NCBI RefSeq assembly: GCF_030445035.2
Contig: NC_080688.1
Coordinates: forward strand, 59,657,949-59,721,948
DNA from: Dasypus novemcinctus
Lineage: Eukaryota > Chordata > Mammalia > Cingulata > Dasypodidae
Length of the DNA: 64,000 nt
Direction: 5' to 3'
Shown: piece after piece, positions 11,201 to 24,300 of the stretch
Layout of the letters: every line of letters starts with the position of its first letter
Numbering within the stretch: the stretch's first letter is position 1
Translations under genes and position numbers: made by a program
Notes under the pieces: generated by a model
Database searches by the model: none
Told to the model about the DNA's origin: nothing
What the model saw: the letters and a program-made list of their open reading frames with translations, nothing else

Positions 11201-14200
11201 AAGCAAAACGCTTACTTAAGCATCTTGTTCTCTCTGAATGTTTTGACAAACTTCAGTACCTATGTATTGTGGTTTTAACTGAGATCATAGCTACTTGCTG
11301 ATGTGATACATTTTTTATATCTTAAAAATTATGTCAAATCTAATCAGCAAGTTTGAAATCAGCTATTCTGTCAGCAAATTGAAAATGAAATTGGTAGAAA
11401 AGAGAAGAAATTATTTATCAACATGTCTCTCTCAATAGTCAGATGGATTATGTGGGGACAAAAATACTAGTTCTAGTATTTAAGGCCCCTTAAGAAATGA
11501 CAATTTGGAATTAATAGCTATTTTATTTGTTTCTTACTCTCTAGCATACAAAGATAATGGCTATATATGTTTTGATAAAAATTTGTTTTACTTTTCTGAT
11601 TTAAGATATCTTACTCAAGGATATAATTATGCTAATTAGTAGATTACTGTCCCCCTAAGCCATGGGCAATATCTTCCTATCTTTTTTCCTAAAAAGCAGC
11701 AAACATTGGCTGGTTATATTCTAGGCACACATCAGATCATTTTGTATTGGTTGAGAAACAACAGTCTTTGTCTATTGCCTGACATAAGTATGTTATTTTT
11801 CAAATGCATAATATATTTATCAAATTATTCAAAACACTAGTTGTGTTAAATTTTGTTTTCATTCTTTTCTTTCCTTAATTTTTTTCTGTTGCACAACCCA
11901 TTTTGTTGTTTTAGAGTTATAGGCCAATAGAAAAAAATACAATTTTCCATCTTATTAAAATTAAGACCTCTCTCAGCAGTAAGTTGAAAACAGCTGAACA
12001 AAAACATTTCAGATTTGGCAGGTGGCTAGGACTCCTGAGGAATCATGTCACAGCTAAGTTTCAAAGAAATATTTGAAATTAAAGTTTAGAGTTTTTTAAA
12101 GGTCCCTCCTGAGTGCAAGATTTGGCATATGTCAAAATTTTAGGAAAGCATTTTGGAAGAGAGAAAAGCAGTCCAACTCTTTTAATCTCAGTGCAGAAAA
12201 ATTAAGGCAAGGCCTATATCAGCAATGGAGGGAAAGGGAGGAATCCTATAACAGTAATTTAGAAATATCTTCATTCTTGTGACCAGATGATTAAAGTGTC
12301 AGAGGTGGTATGGTCTAATTGGAATCAATCACCATGGCAAGGAGTTCTAATCATTAGCTGCATAAATTTATCTTCTCTGGGATACAATTTCTCCATATGT
12401 CCGATGTAGATACAGTAATAGCAATTGGGTTTTAATTGTAGTAATATGCTCAAAGATACTTTGAAAAGATGAAAGGAAGTTAAAATTATTATACACAGTT
12501 TTGCTGTTTTTATTTTTCCCTCTCTCCCCAGTCCCGTCTTTCACACTGAATTTTTGGATTGTCTTAAATGTCTTCTTGGGTTTTGTTAGTGTAGACTTAC
12601 ATGATAAAAGAAAGTCTGAGCTCACATCAGCATTATTCCCAAATCCAGGAGTTGTGATTATGTTTATTCAGTGCCATTGAAGTCAGAGTCCCAGGATGAC
12701 TTGTTTTTTAAAGGATGATTGTGACAAGATGATGAAATTCATCATGTCACCAATCTGATTTGAGAAATCATATGATCAAAATATCTCATCCAACCAAACT
12801 GAATCCTAATGATTCCCATTCTCAACTTCATCAGGAAAATTTCTGAGTTTTAGCTTAAATTATTCAATCCATACCTCATTGATTTTTAGGAAAGAGTAGG
12901 TAAGAGACAAACCATAGACAGATTATATGAACTAGGGTTATGATAGTAAGCTTTGAGAGTAGAGGCAGAATTTTAAAAGTTTTTGAGAAAAAAACTACAA
13001 TATTCATCATCACCATCATCAACACCTTTATTACTTGAAATGAGCAAGGTATTTGCAAAGTATTGTGTGATACAAAATGAATTAAGAAATATAATACTTG
13101 TAATTTAGAAGCCGGTAATATAGAGGTGGACTATGTACGACCAAAGATTACTAATCATAAAAGCAGTATCTGTTATGTTTGAAGTGAATGGTACAGATTG
13201 CTGATGTTAAGGACATTCAGGAAAGGGGAAATAATCATTAGGAACTTGAAAGTCAGAAAAGGTCTCTGAGCAGATTCTGTCTACAAGCAAACAAGTCTAA
13301 AATCACCCAACACCAATAATGAGATACATTATGTCCAATATGTACTACATACCAAGGAATCCTGGAACAAAAAGAGTGAGTTGACTGGGAAATGGGAGTG
13401 AGATGAAAAAACTAGATGACTTAAGGTTAAAATAGCTTATACAACAATTAGTTTGAAATCACTAAAATAATGTTTGTAATGCCCAAATTTATGTGTCCAA
13501 ATGGCATCGATGCCCAAATTAACTGGACTTATATGCAAAACATGGCAGAAAAAATTCCCCAATTAAGATAGAATGGACTATCCTGCTAGATAAAGAAGCC
13601 TGGTGTGCAGCTGGGATGAAAAGGAATACGGGTTGGGTATGGGAGGATGGGGGTGGGAAATGGTTGGACCTCAAGTAAAGAAAGGATTACAGTTCAGTGG
13701 CCACTTCAGAGGAAGATGTGAGCAATCTTTACTTATACAGACTTGACTCTTATGGGCACAGGAATATATAGGATCTCATCCTATGCCCACAGTCAATGGA
13801 TGCTGGATATTCCACTAACCCATCAGTAGTGAGTGGGATCTCTAGAATATTTCCATATTTCGATTTCACTCCTACAAGAGGTCTGTCACTCCTTTAATCA
13901 ACATTTTGCTGATCTTTGGTACACCCAGAAGAGTGGGTTTGGGGTATGGAAGGACCGACTTTGTAAATGCTTTCCAGGCAGGACCATTGTTCATTTATTC
14001 TGAGTTGTCACTGAGATTCCCAGCTACCATTATGCAGCAGGTAGCAGGTAGGAACAGCAATTTGAGACTTTGCTCCTTGATTGCTGGAAGTGACTTTTTT
14101 AGTTCATGGCCATATAGTCCTATAGCTAGTCCTAAAGTGTAGTTACTGTATGGTTTGAGATCTTACCCTAGAAATCATGATTATTCTGCAGGACATATGT

Positions 14201-15826
14201 CAACTTTAGGGATTAATCCTACCAGCAGTACTTCAGTTTTATTAGCACATTATAAAAGACAGTACTAATTAAAGCACACATATTTACATTGAAAATGGAT
14301 CATGAGATTGCTTTAATAGTCAAAATGGCATTTCAAAGACACCACCAAAGAGATTAACCTTTTCACTTCCTGAGGGTTTTCTACCCAGCCTACGTATAGA
14401 GATCTTATGCTGCCATGGTTTTTGTTAGATGCTTGTTAGACAACTGAGAGAGTACAAAGAGAAAGCAATTCTTAGCTCACAGAGCTCAAGAGCTACTTAA
14501 TCAATGAATAGGGCACAGGGAGTGCTACGGATGCCTTTAAAAAAGCTATGCCACAATCCAGGCCAACTGCTGAGTGACAAGATAGCATGCTTAACCCAGA
14601 AGGAGAAAAAATCTGGCTATTCATGCTGTCAAATATGTGCTTTCCGGAGTTATTAATATTTTATGCTGCCATTAAATTTTGAGTCACCTGGACTTAAATA
14701 TTAGTCAATATGAGACTCTCTCCCGTGTGAGGCAGTGCTTGGTTCTGAAGTAGCACTAAATGCTGGTTGGAAATTTACATGATCCTCAAGAAACCTGCAA
14801 CTAAAATAAGTTGATAACTATGAACCAACTAAGGAACACTGCAAAACAATGAAAAATGTAAATACAAACTGAAAATCTAATCATTGATGAGATATGCAAT
14901 ACCAGAATGATGAGAATAATATGAGATGAGTTAATAAAGATATTTTGTCAGAAGAAATATTTCAGTCATAGTTCAAAATGAATGAAAGATTTGGATTTTT
15001 AGACTAATTTTGTCTAAATGTCTTCCCTTTCTTACCAATGGAAGAAAATGAGAAGAAGACTCAAGTTGGAAAATCCTGTTCCCAAGTCAATAGTCAATTT
15101 TTAATAATGGTCAGTCTGAAGCACAGCAGCCCAAATAACTTATAATCAATCCATTAGTGAGCCTTTAGATTATTATATAAATGTTTAAAGAATAGGTAGT
15201 GAAATCAGATAGGTTCCAATTATATCACCTTAACATCTAACTGTACTTACAAGTAGCTAAAAGTTCTTGTACCTCAGTTTTCTTACCTTTAACTTGTGAA
15301 TATTTTTCCCTACCTATACATTGTTAGGAGATAGAGGAATTAATGTATGTGAATTACTTAACATAGACCCTGTCACCATGGCTCCATGTTACTGTCATCC
15401 AAGCAGACATCATACTTGTGATAGGTAGAGATAGTAGTGAAACTTTTAATCCTTTCTTATAAAGTGCTTAAAATGCAAAACTGGAACTCAATTGAACTTT
15501 GCACATGGCCAACATTTTGACTACATGCAAACAGTAGACAAGATGAGTCTCTGTGTTAATGCCTCAATCTGCCTCAGGCCAATTGTCTCGAATTTTCTCC
15601 TCTGAGCTCAAATTCTGTATTTTTCTTTAAAAATATGCTATACCATGTGACACCAACCTAAAAGATATCATTTTCCACCAATTCACCTCCCACTAGTTGC
15701 TATTTTCTTATCAAAATTAAAATATTTCTGTAATTTAAGTGCTTTGAATGGGCAAACAACTTGCGTATATATGCTCTGCTTACAGACATCCCAGAGGCTT
15801 TTGAAAAGTGATGTAATACATGTGAA
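8272..15826. other. Long gene-free interval with two probable MIR relics
   Basis: No frame longer than about 90 codons exists here and none resembles a known protein. About 12,300-12,490 and 15,180-15,385 read as eroded plus-strand MIR SINEs (for example 'cttgtacctcagttttcttacc' spacing at 15,265). A short ATC-rich run lies at about 13,005-13,025. Otherwise I see only AT-rich unique DNA. Confidence 0.5.
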
Positions 15827-16235
15827 TGGGGAAGAGGATGTGGCTCAAGTGATTGGTGTCCCATCTACCATACAGGAGGTCCAGGGTTAGATTCCTGGGT
15901 CTTCCTGGTAAAGGCAAGCTTGCCTATATGGAGTGCCGGCCCATGCAGGAGTGCTGACCCACACAGAGTGCTAGCCCATGTGGTCAGCTGGTGCAGCAAG
16001 ATGATGCAACAAAAAGAGACACAGAGGAGAAACAATAAGAGATACAGCAGACCAGGGAGCTGAGGTGGCATGAAAGATTGAGCACCTCTCTCCCACTCTG
16101 GAAGGTCCCAGGATTGGTTCTCCATGCCTCCTAAAGAGAAGACAAGCAGACACAGAAAAACACACAGTGAATGGACACAGAGAGCAGACAGTGAGCACAA
16201 AACAATGAAGGTGGGGGGATAAATAATTAAAATGA
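15827..16235 (+). mobile_element. DAS-type tRNA-derived SINE (diverged, composite)
   Basis: The head 'gaggatgtggctcaagtg' is a polymerase III A-box-like segment of a tRNA-derived SINE, followed by a B-box-like 'ggttagattcc' (about 15,884). The body contains DAS-family wording: gcccatg/gtgctg repeats, 'caacaaaaagagacacag', and a second tRNA-like unit from about 16,055. It ends in an A-rich tail near 16,220-16,235. It is more diverged than the copy at 33.7 kb. No clean target duplication was found. Confidence 0.75.
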
Positions 16236-16758
16236 ATATATATGAATGATTGAATATTTCAATATAAAGGGTAAGATCAATTTGTCTTGGTTCAGAGGGA
16301 CGTCATGTATGGAGTCCAATCATACTCTCCTTGCCACATCACTACTAGACCTCTAGATGTCTGGGGCATCCTGTTAAAAATTGGTGGAATATGAAACTTT
16401 GGGACCATTGAAAGGGAGGTGGTATGGTACCTCGTGGGTAAAGTGGACAGGGCCACCCATATCTAAGGTCAAGATAGGCATCATCCCCCTGATGGGAGAT
16501 GTTTTGGTCTTGATCAATTAAAATATGAAATTGTTCATTGACATTTATAAGGATGGAAATTCATTTCTGATGTGAGATTCAAACTAAGTGCTGAGGGAGA
16601 TATATGAGAAGAATTAATTCAGGTTCAATATTGAGGAATTTGAGTTAGACATGGGAGAAAGAGTAGAATTTTAAGGCGTATTTCCAAGGCATATTTACCA
16701 GTGACATTAGGGCTATAGAACATGATGGGTAAAGTAAATGACATTTGAAAAAATCAGA
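16236..16758. other. No gene seen; unique sequence
   Basis: There are no long frames and no repeat that I can name. The last bases form the left copy of the aaaatcaga duplication of the next SINE. Confidence 0.5.
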
Positions 16759-16976
16759 GGGAGCTGATGTGCCTCAAGTGGTTGAGCTCCCACCTCCTGC
16801 ATGGAAGGTCCCAGGTTCAGTTCCCAGTGCTTCCTGAAAAATTAAAAACTAACAACAAGCAAAACAAATGAGAAAACCAATCCAGGAAGGCTGATGTGGC
16901 TCAGTGGGTGAGTGCCGGCTTCCCACATACCAGATCCCAGGTTTAATCCCCAGCCCTGAGTATCTAAAAAAAAAAA
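16759..16976 (+). mobile_element. Tandem pair of tRNA-derived SINE units (DAS-like dimer)
   Basis: Two related units, at about 16,759-16,840 and 16,887-16,965, each show an A-box-like 'gctgatgtg(c/g)ctca' and a B-box-like 'aggttcagttcc' or 'aggtttaatcccc'. An A-rich linker separates them and an A tail follows the second. A repeat of aaaatcaga flanks the whole pair (about 16,750-16,758 and 16,975-16,983), so it probably inserted as one dimer. Confidence 0.7.
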
Positions 16977-16983
16977 AATCAGA

Positions 16984-18955
16984 AATATAAGTAAACATAA
17001 GAGTTTGTCGATCTTTCAATATTGGTTGGAATAGATATTTATTTAATAAGGAGAGGACAACGTATATGGTTGGAAAGATGTAGTGCTGGAAGAATATGTT
17101 GTTGCATTTTGAATGGCAGGTTGCATTTTATTATTAAATTTTACTTCCATTCAATAAATAATTTCTGAGTGTTTGTTCTGTGCCAGGCAATATGCTCAGC
17201 ACATTTTGGAAGATAACAAGGATCCATTTATATATATATAGATTACTTGAGTAAAAACAACACAGAGAAGTGTTATTAGTTTCTTTTATAATTAATCCAA
17301 GCTTAAAAGAGAAATTAGAAAGTAGAAGTTGTCTTCATAGTGCAAAATTGAGCAGAATAATTTGGGGCCTTCAAGAAAGGGAGCAGATGGCCATTCATAG
17401 AGTCATAGTCTACAAGTCCTTCCTGCCATTAATGTGACATATTTTCCCTTTGTTATAAAGGTCAAAAAGGCAGTATCAATGCAGGCTGGATTCTCTGGAA
17501 ATGGACTCTAACACTTCACACTTGATGGCAGTGTTCTGCAGCAAATCCAGGTAAAATGCTGGCAGACACATCCCGGCAGCCTGGATGCAGATTTATTGGG
17601 AAGGCAGGCTCCATTTGAATGTGCACATTATTCTTATTGAGAGTCATCGATGCTTTGTCAAATTCTACAAATGTCTTTTAAATGACCATTAACTAAAAAG
17701 AAAGTGATGCATGGGAGTTAAGCTTTAATGGAGTCATAATAATTTTCTCCCCTAAATCTGAGTTCCCAAATCATCCTACCACAGAAGAACACAGTCAGCA
17801 TACAAAATAAAATAAATGATAATGACCATGGGATCATCCTCCTGACCATGGGATCTTCCTTTGGATCCTGGGTGACTCTTGGTGTTTGTGTTCCTAAGCT
17901 AACCTGGAAGGCTCAGAGCAGGAATGAGAGGTTAGAGATAATTTTAGATTTACTTTCTGACTATGTAATTGTCTCACTTAAGAAACCCAAATTTTTTGAA
18001 GAGAAAGTTTCCAAGTAGAAAAAAAATTAAATGATAGGAAAATGTAATTGTCTAAGGCACATGGAAATGTTTAAGGTTAAAAAGATATGAGCTTGCTGTC
18101 TGTCTATAGACAGCCATGTGTGTATTTGTCTATGTTTGAGTGAGTGTATTTGTATGTGTGCACAGACATTTAATTCATCCAGATATTTATTTCTGGATAT
18201 GACGGCTAGAATTACATTATCCAACCATCAATATTTCCATCCCAAAGTCTGTTCAAGATTGTAGATTGTTAAACATTTGTAGTTACATTAGTAAACAGAA
18301 TCTACAGCAAGCTTTCTAGTTAAAAGTTTGCACCCATTCACAGTTCTGGAGTTCGTTAGGTGCAAATAGAACTGTTGCTGATCAAATTTATTATATGGTT
18401 TACTCACATGCCTGAAATGCTTAGATTTGACTGTCATTATCATGCAAACTATAGTCTCAGCTAGTTACTGCTCTTCAGGCAAGATAAAGGCTACAAAATC
18501 CATACAAGGAAAAATTCCAAAGATCAGTTTAATTTTATTCATATAACAAAATGCCTACTTAGTAAATACAGCCAGGAAATAATGATGGGATTAGACCCTT
18601 GTATACCAGCTATCTTTTCTGTCTTCCAGACCCATTCTCAACTTCAGTCAATTGTTTGGCTCTCATGGGCCACTGTTCCCCAAAAAAATTTCTAGAAAAG
18701 AGTATGAAGAGCAAAATGATCACTACTCTAGATATAGTTAATAATTAATAATATTGACCACTAGCATTTATGCAGAGTTGCTTTCTCCAAGGCATATTTA
18801 CCAGCCTTTTTCTCTCTCTCCTCTACCAATAGCTCTGAAAAAAATATGGCAGGTTCTGTTATAATTATACTTCTTGTTTGGCTGATGGGAAAATGAAAAT
18901 ACAAAGAAGTAAGCAATTCACCCTAACTAAGAATGCAAAACTGGTAAATTGGGAG
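16984..18955. other. No gene; probable MIR fragments
   Basis: About 17,130-17,230 (near 'tgtgccaggcaatatgctcagcac') and 18,770-18,955 look like minus-strand MIR pieces. A TA-rich run lies at about 17,228-17,241, and a GT-rich stretch at about 18,115-18,165. No coding signal is visible. Confidence 0.4.
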
Positions 18956-19054
18956 TGTTTTAGTTTCCAGGCTGCTGTGACAAATACCACACAATGGGTC
19001 AGCTTAAACAAAGGGAATTTATTGACTCATGGTTTCAGAGGCCAGAAGTCCAGA
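18956..19054 (-). mobile_element. MLT1/MaLR-like LTR fragment
   Basis: The wording around 'tttagtttccaggctgctgt' and 'cacacaatgggtcagctt' followed by 'aatttattgactcatggttt' is the reversed start typical of mammalian MaLR LTRs. Only about 100 bp remain. Confidence 0.55.
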
Positions 19055-19155
19055 TCAGTCCCACCCTGACCTACTGAACCAAAATCTGCATTTTAGCAAG
19101 ATTGCCAAATGATCTGTATGTACCTTAATGTTTGAGAGGCATTGATCTAAAGCTC
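19055..19155. mobile_element. MER5A-like hAT fragment
   Basis: 'aaaatctgcattttagcaag' followed by a gap-containing match through 'ttaatgtttgagaggcattg' resembles one end of the MER5A (hAT-Charlie) MITE. It is partial and old. Confidence 0.55.
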
Positions 19156-19435
19156 CTATTTTACAATGATGTATAAATGACTTACAGAATCTTCATGTGA
19201 TCCTTTATCTCAATATAAATATCAGATAATGTTTTACAATTTAAAAATGAGGCCAATCTCAGTTACTGTGTCATTCAAAGAGTTCATGCCTAGTCTTGCA
19301 TTGGACATAATATATACTTAAAAATACTTAGTAAATAAGTAAAGGAGACCAAAGAGTACTACATATTGTATGGCTCCACTTATATAAAATGTAAATATAA
19401 ATCAATTTATAAAGATAAAATGAGATTAGTGGTTA

Positions 19436-19920
19436 TGATGTGGGCTATGGGTGGAGGGCTCTTTGTCTCTTCAGAGATAACTAAGTTGTTTGACTTGTGG
19501 GTGTGGAACGGTGGGGGGCTGCAGTCCTGCCCTTGGGGACTGGCAGCAGCTCCAGTCCCAGGAAATGTTTAACAATGCAGGGGCTATAAACTTTAAGTAT
19601 TTAGGGGAAATGCAAAAACCAAATGTGCTAAAGGCTTATCTAGAATGTCTGGAGTCCATGCTAAAAGCTTACCTAAGATGTGGAAGATATATGCTAATTG
19701 AAGCCTATTGAGAACTGAAACAAAGGGACCATTTGGCCTTTCCTCTCTGTATCCTCTCTGTATAAAAGACGTTTGAAAATCTTGTTCGGGGCTCGGGATT
19801 CAAACTGAAAGCTCCCGAGTCCGGCCGGCCGTCAATAAACCATTTTTCCTTCTCAAAATCATTGCTGAGTCCTGGCCTCTCTATACTCAAATAATTGAAC
19901 TTCTCTTAAATTCCACAACA
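19436..19920 (+). mobile_element. Solo LTR of the same gamma-like ERV family, copy 2
   Basis: This LTR has the same ends as copy 1 (TGATGTGGGC to CCACAACA) and is flanked by its own 4-bp duplication, gtta (19,432-19,435 and 19,921-19,924). The different duplications prove two independent insertions. TATAAAAG lies at 19,761-19,768 and AATAAA at 19,834-19,839. It differs from copy 1 in three length changes: it lacks the 36-bp U3 duplication, it has a 12-bp duplication next to the TATA box (cctctctgtatcctctctgt), and it keeps about 11 bp (near 19,623-19,634) missing from copy 1. Apparent minus-strand 60-codon frames in both LTRs are non-coding. Confidence 0.87.
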
Positions 19921-19924
19921 GTTA

Positions 19925-21399
19925 TGCCGAGCTGTGGAAGGAATGCTAAGGGGTGTGGAGTCTCTTTTTGGAATAATGAAATTGTTCTAAAATTTTTGAG
20001 ATAATGAATGTACAGCAGTATAATTATACTATAAGCCATTGATTGTAAGCTTTGGATACATCATATGGTATGTGAATATATATCAGGAAAACTGCTTAAT
20101 AAGCAAATAAATAACTGTGCAAGAATAGCCAGAAATAGCAGCTACATATAGCAGGGGAGGGAAACAGAGAAAGATTGGGAGGTGAGGAATTTTCTTATTT
20201 ATTTTATTTGTCTGTTTTTTTATTATAATTATTGAAATAATGAAAATGCTTTAATGATTGAAGTGATAATTACACAACCATTTGATTATACCAAATAAAA
20301 TTGATCGTAAAAATTTTTTTTTACAGATTAAGAGTCAGCTAGGAATGGAAATAAATATTTAGTAAGATAATATTATTTTATTTCAGCAAATTTTCGTGAA
20401 TCAAAACATGTTGGACACTTCCTCATCTGGCTCTGAGGCCAGCCACAGTGCTGCTATGAAGGACACCACAGCTGGCATCAGCCTTGTATCTTTTCCCAGA
20501 AAGGCTTGGGAGCTAATTGCATTCTCTCCAGTAACTGGATACTAAGGTCCTAAATGAAGCCCCATCAAATTAGTTGAACTAATTTTAGGAAGAAAAAAAT
20601 AGAGTCTCAGCACCATATTATTTAATGCAAATATTTATATAGTTTTGCAATACAGCAATTATTTAACCAGCAAAATACACAGGGTAGAATAAACAAGCAC
20701 TTTCCTTAAACATTGCTGGATATCCTTTCTCCCACAGGCTTGTCCATAGTGTATTAATAATTTTCTTTAACTTTCATCAACTTTGTTTCTATTTAACTGT
20801 TGGTTAGAGTACAGAGGTTAAAATTCTCACTAGCGTATCTTTAGCCTCTCTGTGTGAACTCTAAAAACCTCAAGTGGTTTTTAGTTTGTCTAGCTACTTC
20901 CACTTGTTGAGTTCACTGCCTCTGCTAACTCAACTTTTAGCTCTCTCTGGCATCTGGACCTGAGCTTGGGTATATGCTTGTGATATTTCTTCTTTACTTC
21001 AGTTGCATTAAGTAGTCTTTAAAGTTGAATAGATGGGTGTTGACGGAATTTACCTTTGGTGTATCTACCTCAGCTGCTCCTACATCTTGTTCTCTGCATA
21101 TATTTTATGTTCATATGTGCTAGATTCTTTTTAAGAGCTAAATTGTATTATCTGCAGTTTTCCTGGTTTGAGTCTTCCTTGTTTAAGGACTTCATAAAAA
21201 AAAAAAAAAACTAAAGGTATTCAAATGTCCCAAATTTGTGGTTTCTGAAACAATCCAAGGTAAAAGGGAAAGTAAAAATAAATTCTTCTTGACCCAGATC
21301 TTAAAACTCCAGATAATATCCACAGAGCAGGCAGTGGTGGTTAGGAGAGCACCAAGGGATATGGGAAATTTCCGTAGTTGCTGTTAGATTACTGGTACA
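19925..21399. other. No gene seen
   Basis: The interval is AT-rich unique sequence with an A14 run at about 21,197-21,211. No frames or repeats are recognised. Confidence 0.45.
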
Positions 21400-24300
21400 T
21401 ACAGACATCAAACTTTAAAAAGTAAGAACATATTATAAAGGAAAATAGAACAAGTGTAACTAATTGAGATAAAAACTTGCAATGGTGGAAAAAGATCAGA
21501 TAAATAAAAAATTGCAAAGCATATGAATAGAATAAATTTACCAATTAAAAGAAAAAAAATGATTGATCAGATTTCCCCCAAAATCCAGATATTTTCTGTT
21601 TAAAATTCTGTTTAAAATTCTGAAGTACTGAAAGTAAAAAGATAAAAACAAAAGCAATATTAGGTGACTACTATCTAAAATAAAGCTAATATAATTACAT
21701 TAATATAAAATATTATATTAAAATTAGAGAGTATAAGTGCAACATCATGAAGGTTTCAATTAACTATTATATGTTAAAATAAAATAGACTTCAAATACAT
21801 GAAGGAAAAATGTTCTCTTTAAAGGGTGAAGCAGAAAAAATACTATCTGAGTGAGTGATTTTCAGTTAATTGGAGGAAAAGCAGACAGAATATAGGCAAA
21901 TATAGATCTAAAACACAAAATTAACAAACCTGTCCTAATGAACATATATAGATTTCTTCCTCCAATCCTTAGAGAATATACATTTTTTCTCAATATACAT
22001 AGAATATTTACAGAAGCTGACAATATTCTAGGGCAAAAGAAAAGTTTCAACATATTGAAAAATAGGATCACAATGAACATGAACTCCCAATCACAGTAAA
22101 AGTGAATTATAAGTTAATAATTTAAAAGATAAATGTGAAATCCCCACATGTTGGTAAATTGAAATATATACTGCTAAAGAGCTTATGGGTTAAAGAAAAC
22201 TCATAATTGACATTTAATTATACCTAGAAATTGAGGTAAATAAAATACTTTCTATCAAAACTGAGGTTAGAAAATACATGGCAGATAACCCAAAAACAAG
22301 TAGAAGAAAATATATTATAAAAGTAAGAGCAGAAATCAATTAAATTTAAAAGAAACAAGGCTATAATTTAGAATATCTACAAAGCCAATTTTGTGCAAAC
22401 TCTTTTGACAAATAGGTAATACTTTCTAACTCATTCTAGAAGTCATTAAAACCCTCATATCCAAGCCAAACAAATAAATTACAAGAACTTTGAAAAATGC
22501 AGTTCATTTCACTCATAAATGAAGATAGAAAAAGAAAAACATGTTATCAAATCAAATCTAATACTATATAAAATTATAATATGCCATGACAAAAACGCCA
22601 GGCATGGGAAGATAGAAACAAGCAGAGGAGAACACAGTCTAACTCATTTCATGAGGCCACCATTTTCCTAATACCAAAACCAGAAAAAGAATTTACAAGA
22701 AAGGAAAATTACAAACCAATATTTCTCATGCATAGATGTAAAAATCCATGATTAATCAAAAAAGGTATAAAATGGCTTATAAATCACAACCAAGTGAAAT
22801 TTATTCCAGGTTTGCAAGGCTGGTTCAACATTTGATTATAAACTAATCTAATAAACCATATTAATAGGCTAGAGAAGAAAAATATTATGGTCATATCAAT
22901 AAAATCTTTTGACAGAACCCACCAACCACTCCTGAAAAAAATTCTCAGCAAACTAGGAGTTGAGGGTAACTTCTTCAACTTGGTAAATAGCACATACAAA
23001 TAACTTACAGCTAACATGATACTTAGATGCTTCCTCCTAAGATTAGGAATAAGACAAAGATGTCCCCTCTCACCACTCCTAGTCAATACTGTGCTGGATT
23101 TCATAGTTAATGCAATAGAACAAGAAAAAGAAAAAAAAAAAAGTTTGTAGATTGAGAAAGAAGAAATAAATCTGTGTTTGCAGATAATATGATTGTCTAT
23201 GTAGAAAATACTAAAGAACTGACAGAAGAATATATAATAAGTTATAATAACAAGGTTGCAAGGTACAGGGTTAGTATACAAAAGTCAATTGCTTTTCCAT
23301 ATACCAACAATAAACAATCTGAATTTGAAATTGAACACACAGCACCATTTACATTAAAAATGTATCATTACCAAAAAATGAAATATTTAGGTATAAATCT
23401 AATATATACAATGTCTATATGATAATCACTATGTGTAGATAATAACTATGGTGAAAATTATAAAACTCTGTTCAAATAAATCAAAGAAGATCTAAATAAA
23501 TGGAGAGGTATTCCATACTCATGTATAAGAATACTCAATATTATTAAGATGTCAAATTTTCCCAGATTGAAATATAGAGTCAATGCAGTCCAAGCAAATA
23601 TCCCAGCAGATTGTTTTATGGATATTGACAAATTTGTTATAGATTTTATATGGAAAGGCAAAAGGCACAGTGTAACTAACACAAAACTCCAATACTGAAG
23701 AAGAACAAAGTTGGAGGATGGACACTATCTGACTTTAAGACTTATTTATAAAGCTACAGTGATCAAAACAGGTAAACAGACAAATAGATCAGTGGAACAG
23801 AACAGAGAGCCCAGAACAGACCCACACAAGTACAGTCAATAGACATTTGGCAATGGACCAAAGGCATTCCAACAGAGGAAGGAGCATCTTGACAACAAAT
23901 GGTGCTGAAAAAACTGGCCTGGACATACATATGCCAAAAATTAATCTTTTTTGATTACAGATTTTGTACCCTTCACAAAAAAATTAACTAAAAATGGATC
24001 ATAGACCTAAATGTAAAATAAAAAAACTATAAAGCATCTAGAATATTACAAAGGAAAAAGTCTACCTTAGGTATAGATGACCTTGGGTTTGACAATAAGT
24101 TTTTAGATAAAATATCAATAATATGATATATGAAAGAATAAACTTGTCCATTGCACTTTATTAAAATTAAAATCTTCTGGTCTGTTGGCACTGTTAAGAG
24201 TATGAAAATACTGGAAGAAAATATTTGCAAAATTCAATCTGACTAAGGACTTATTTCCAAAGCATACAAAGAACACTTAAAACTCAACAATAATTTTTTA

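Noticed and set aside
13906..14142. 78-codon plus frame in unique DNA
   Set aside because: It begins at TTG, has no recognisable domain and no neighbouring exon signals.
22784..23281. Minus-strand 165-codon frame
   Set aside because: It runs antisense across the reverse-transcriptase region of an L1 relic and has no domain.
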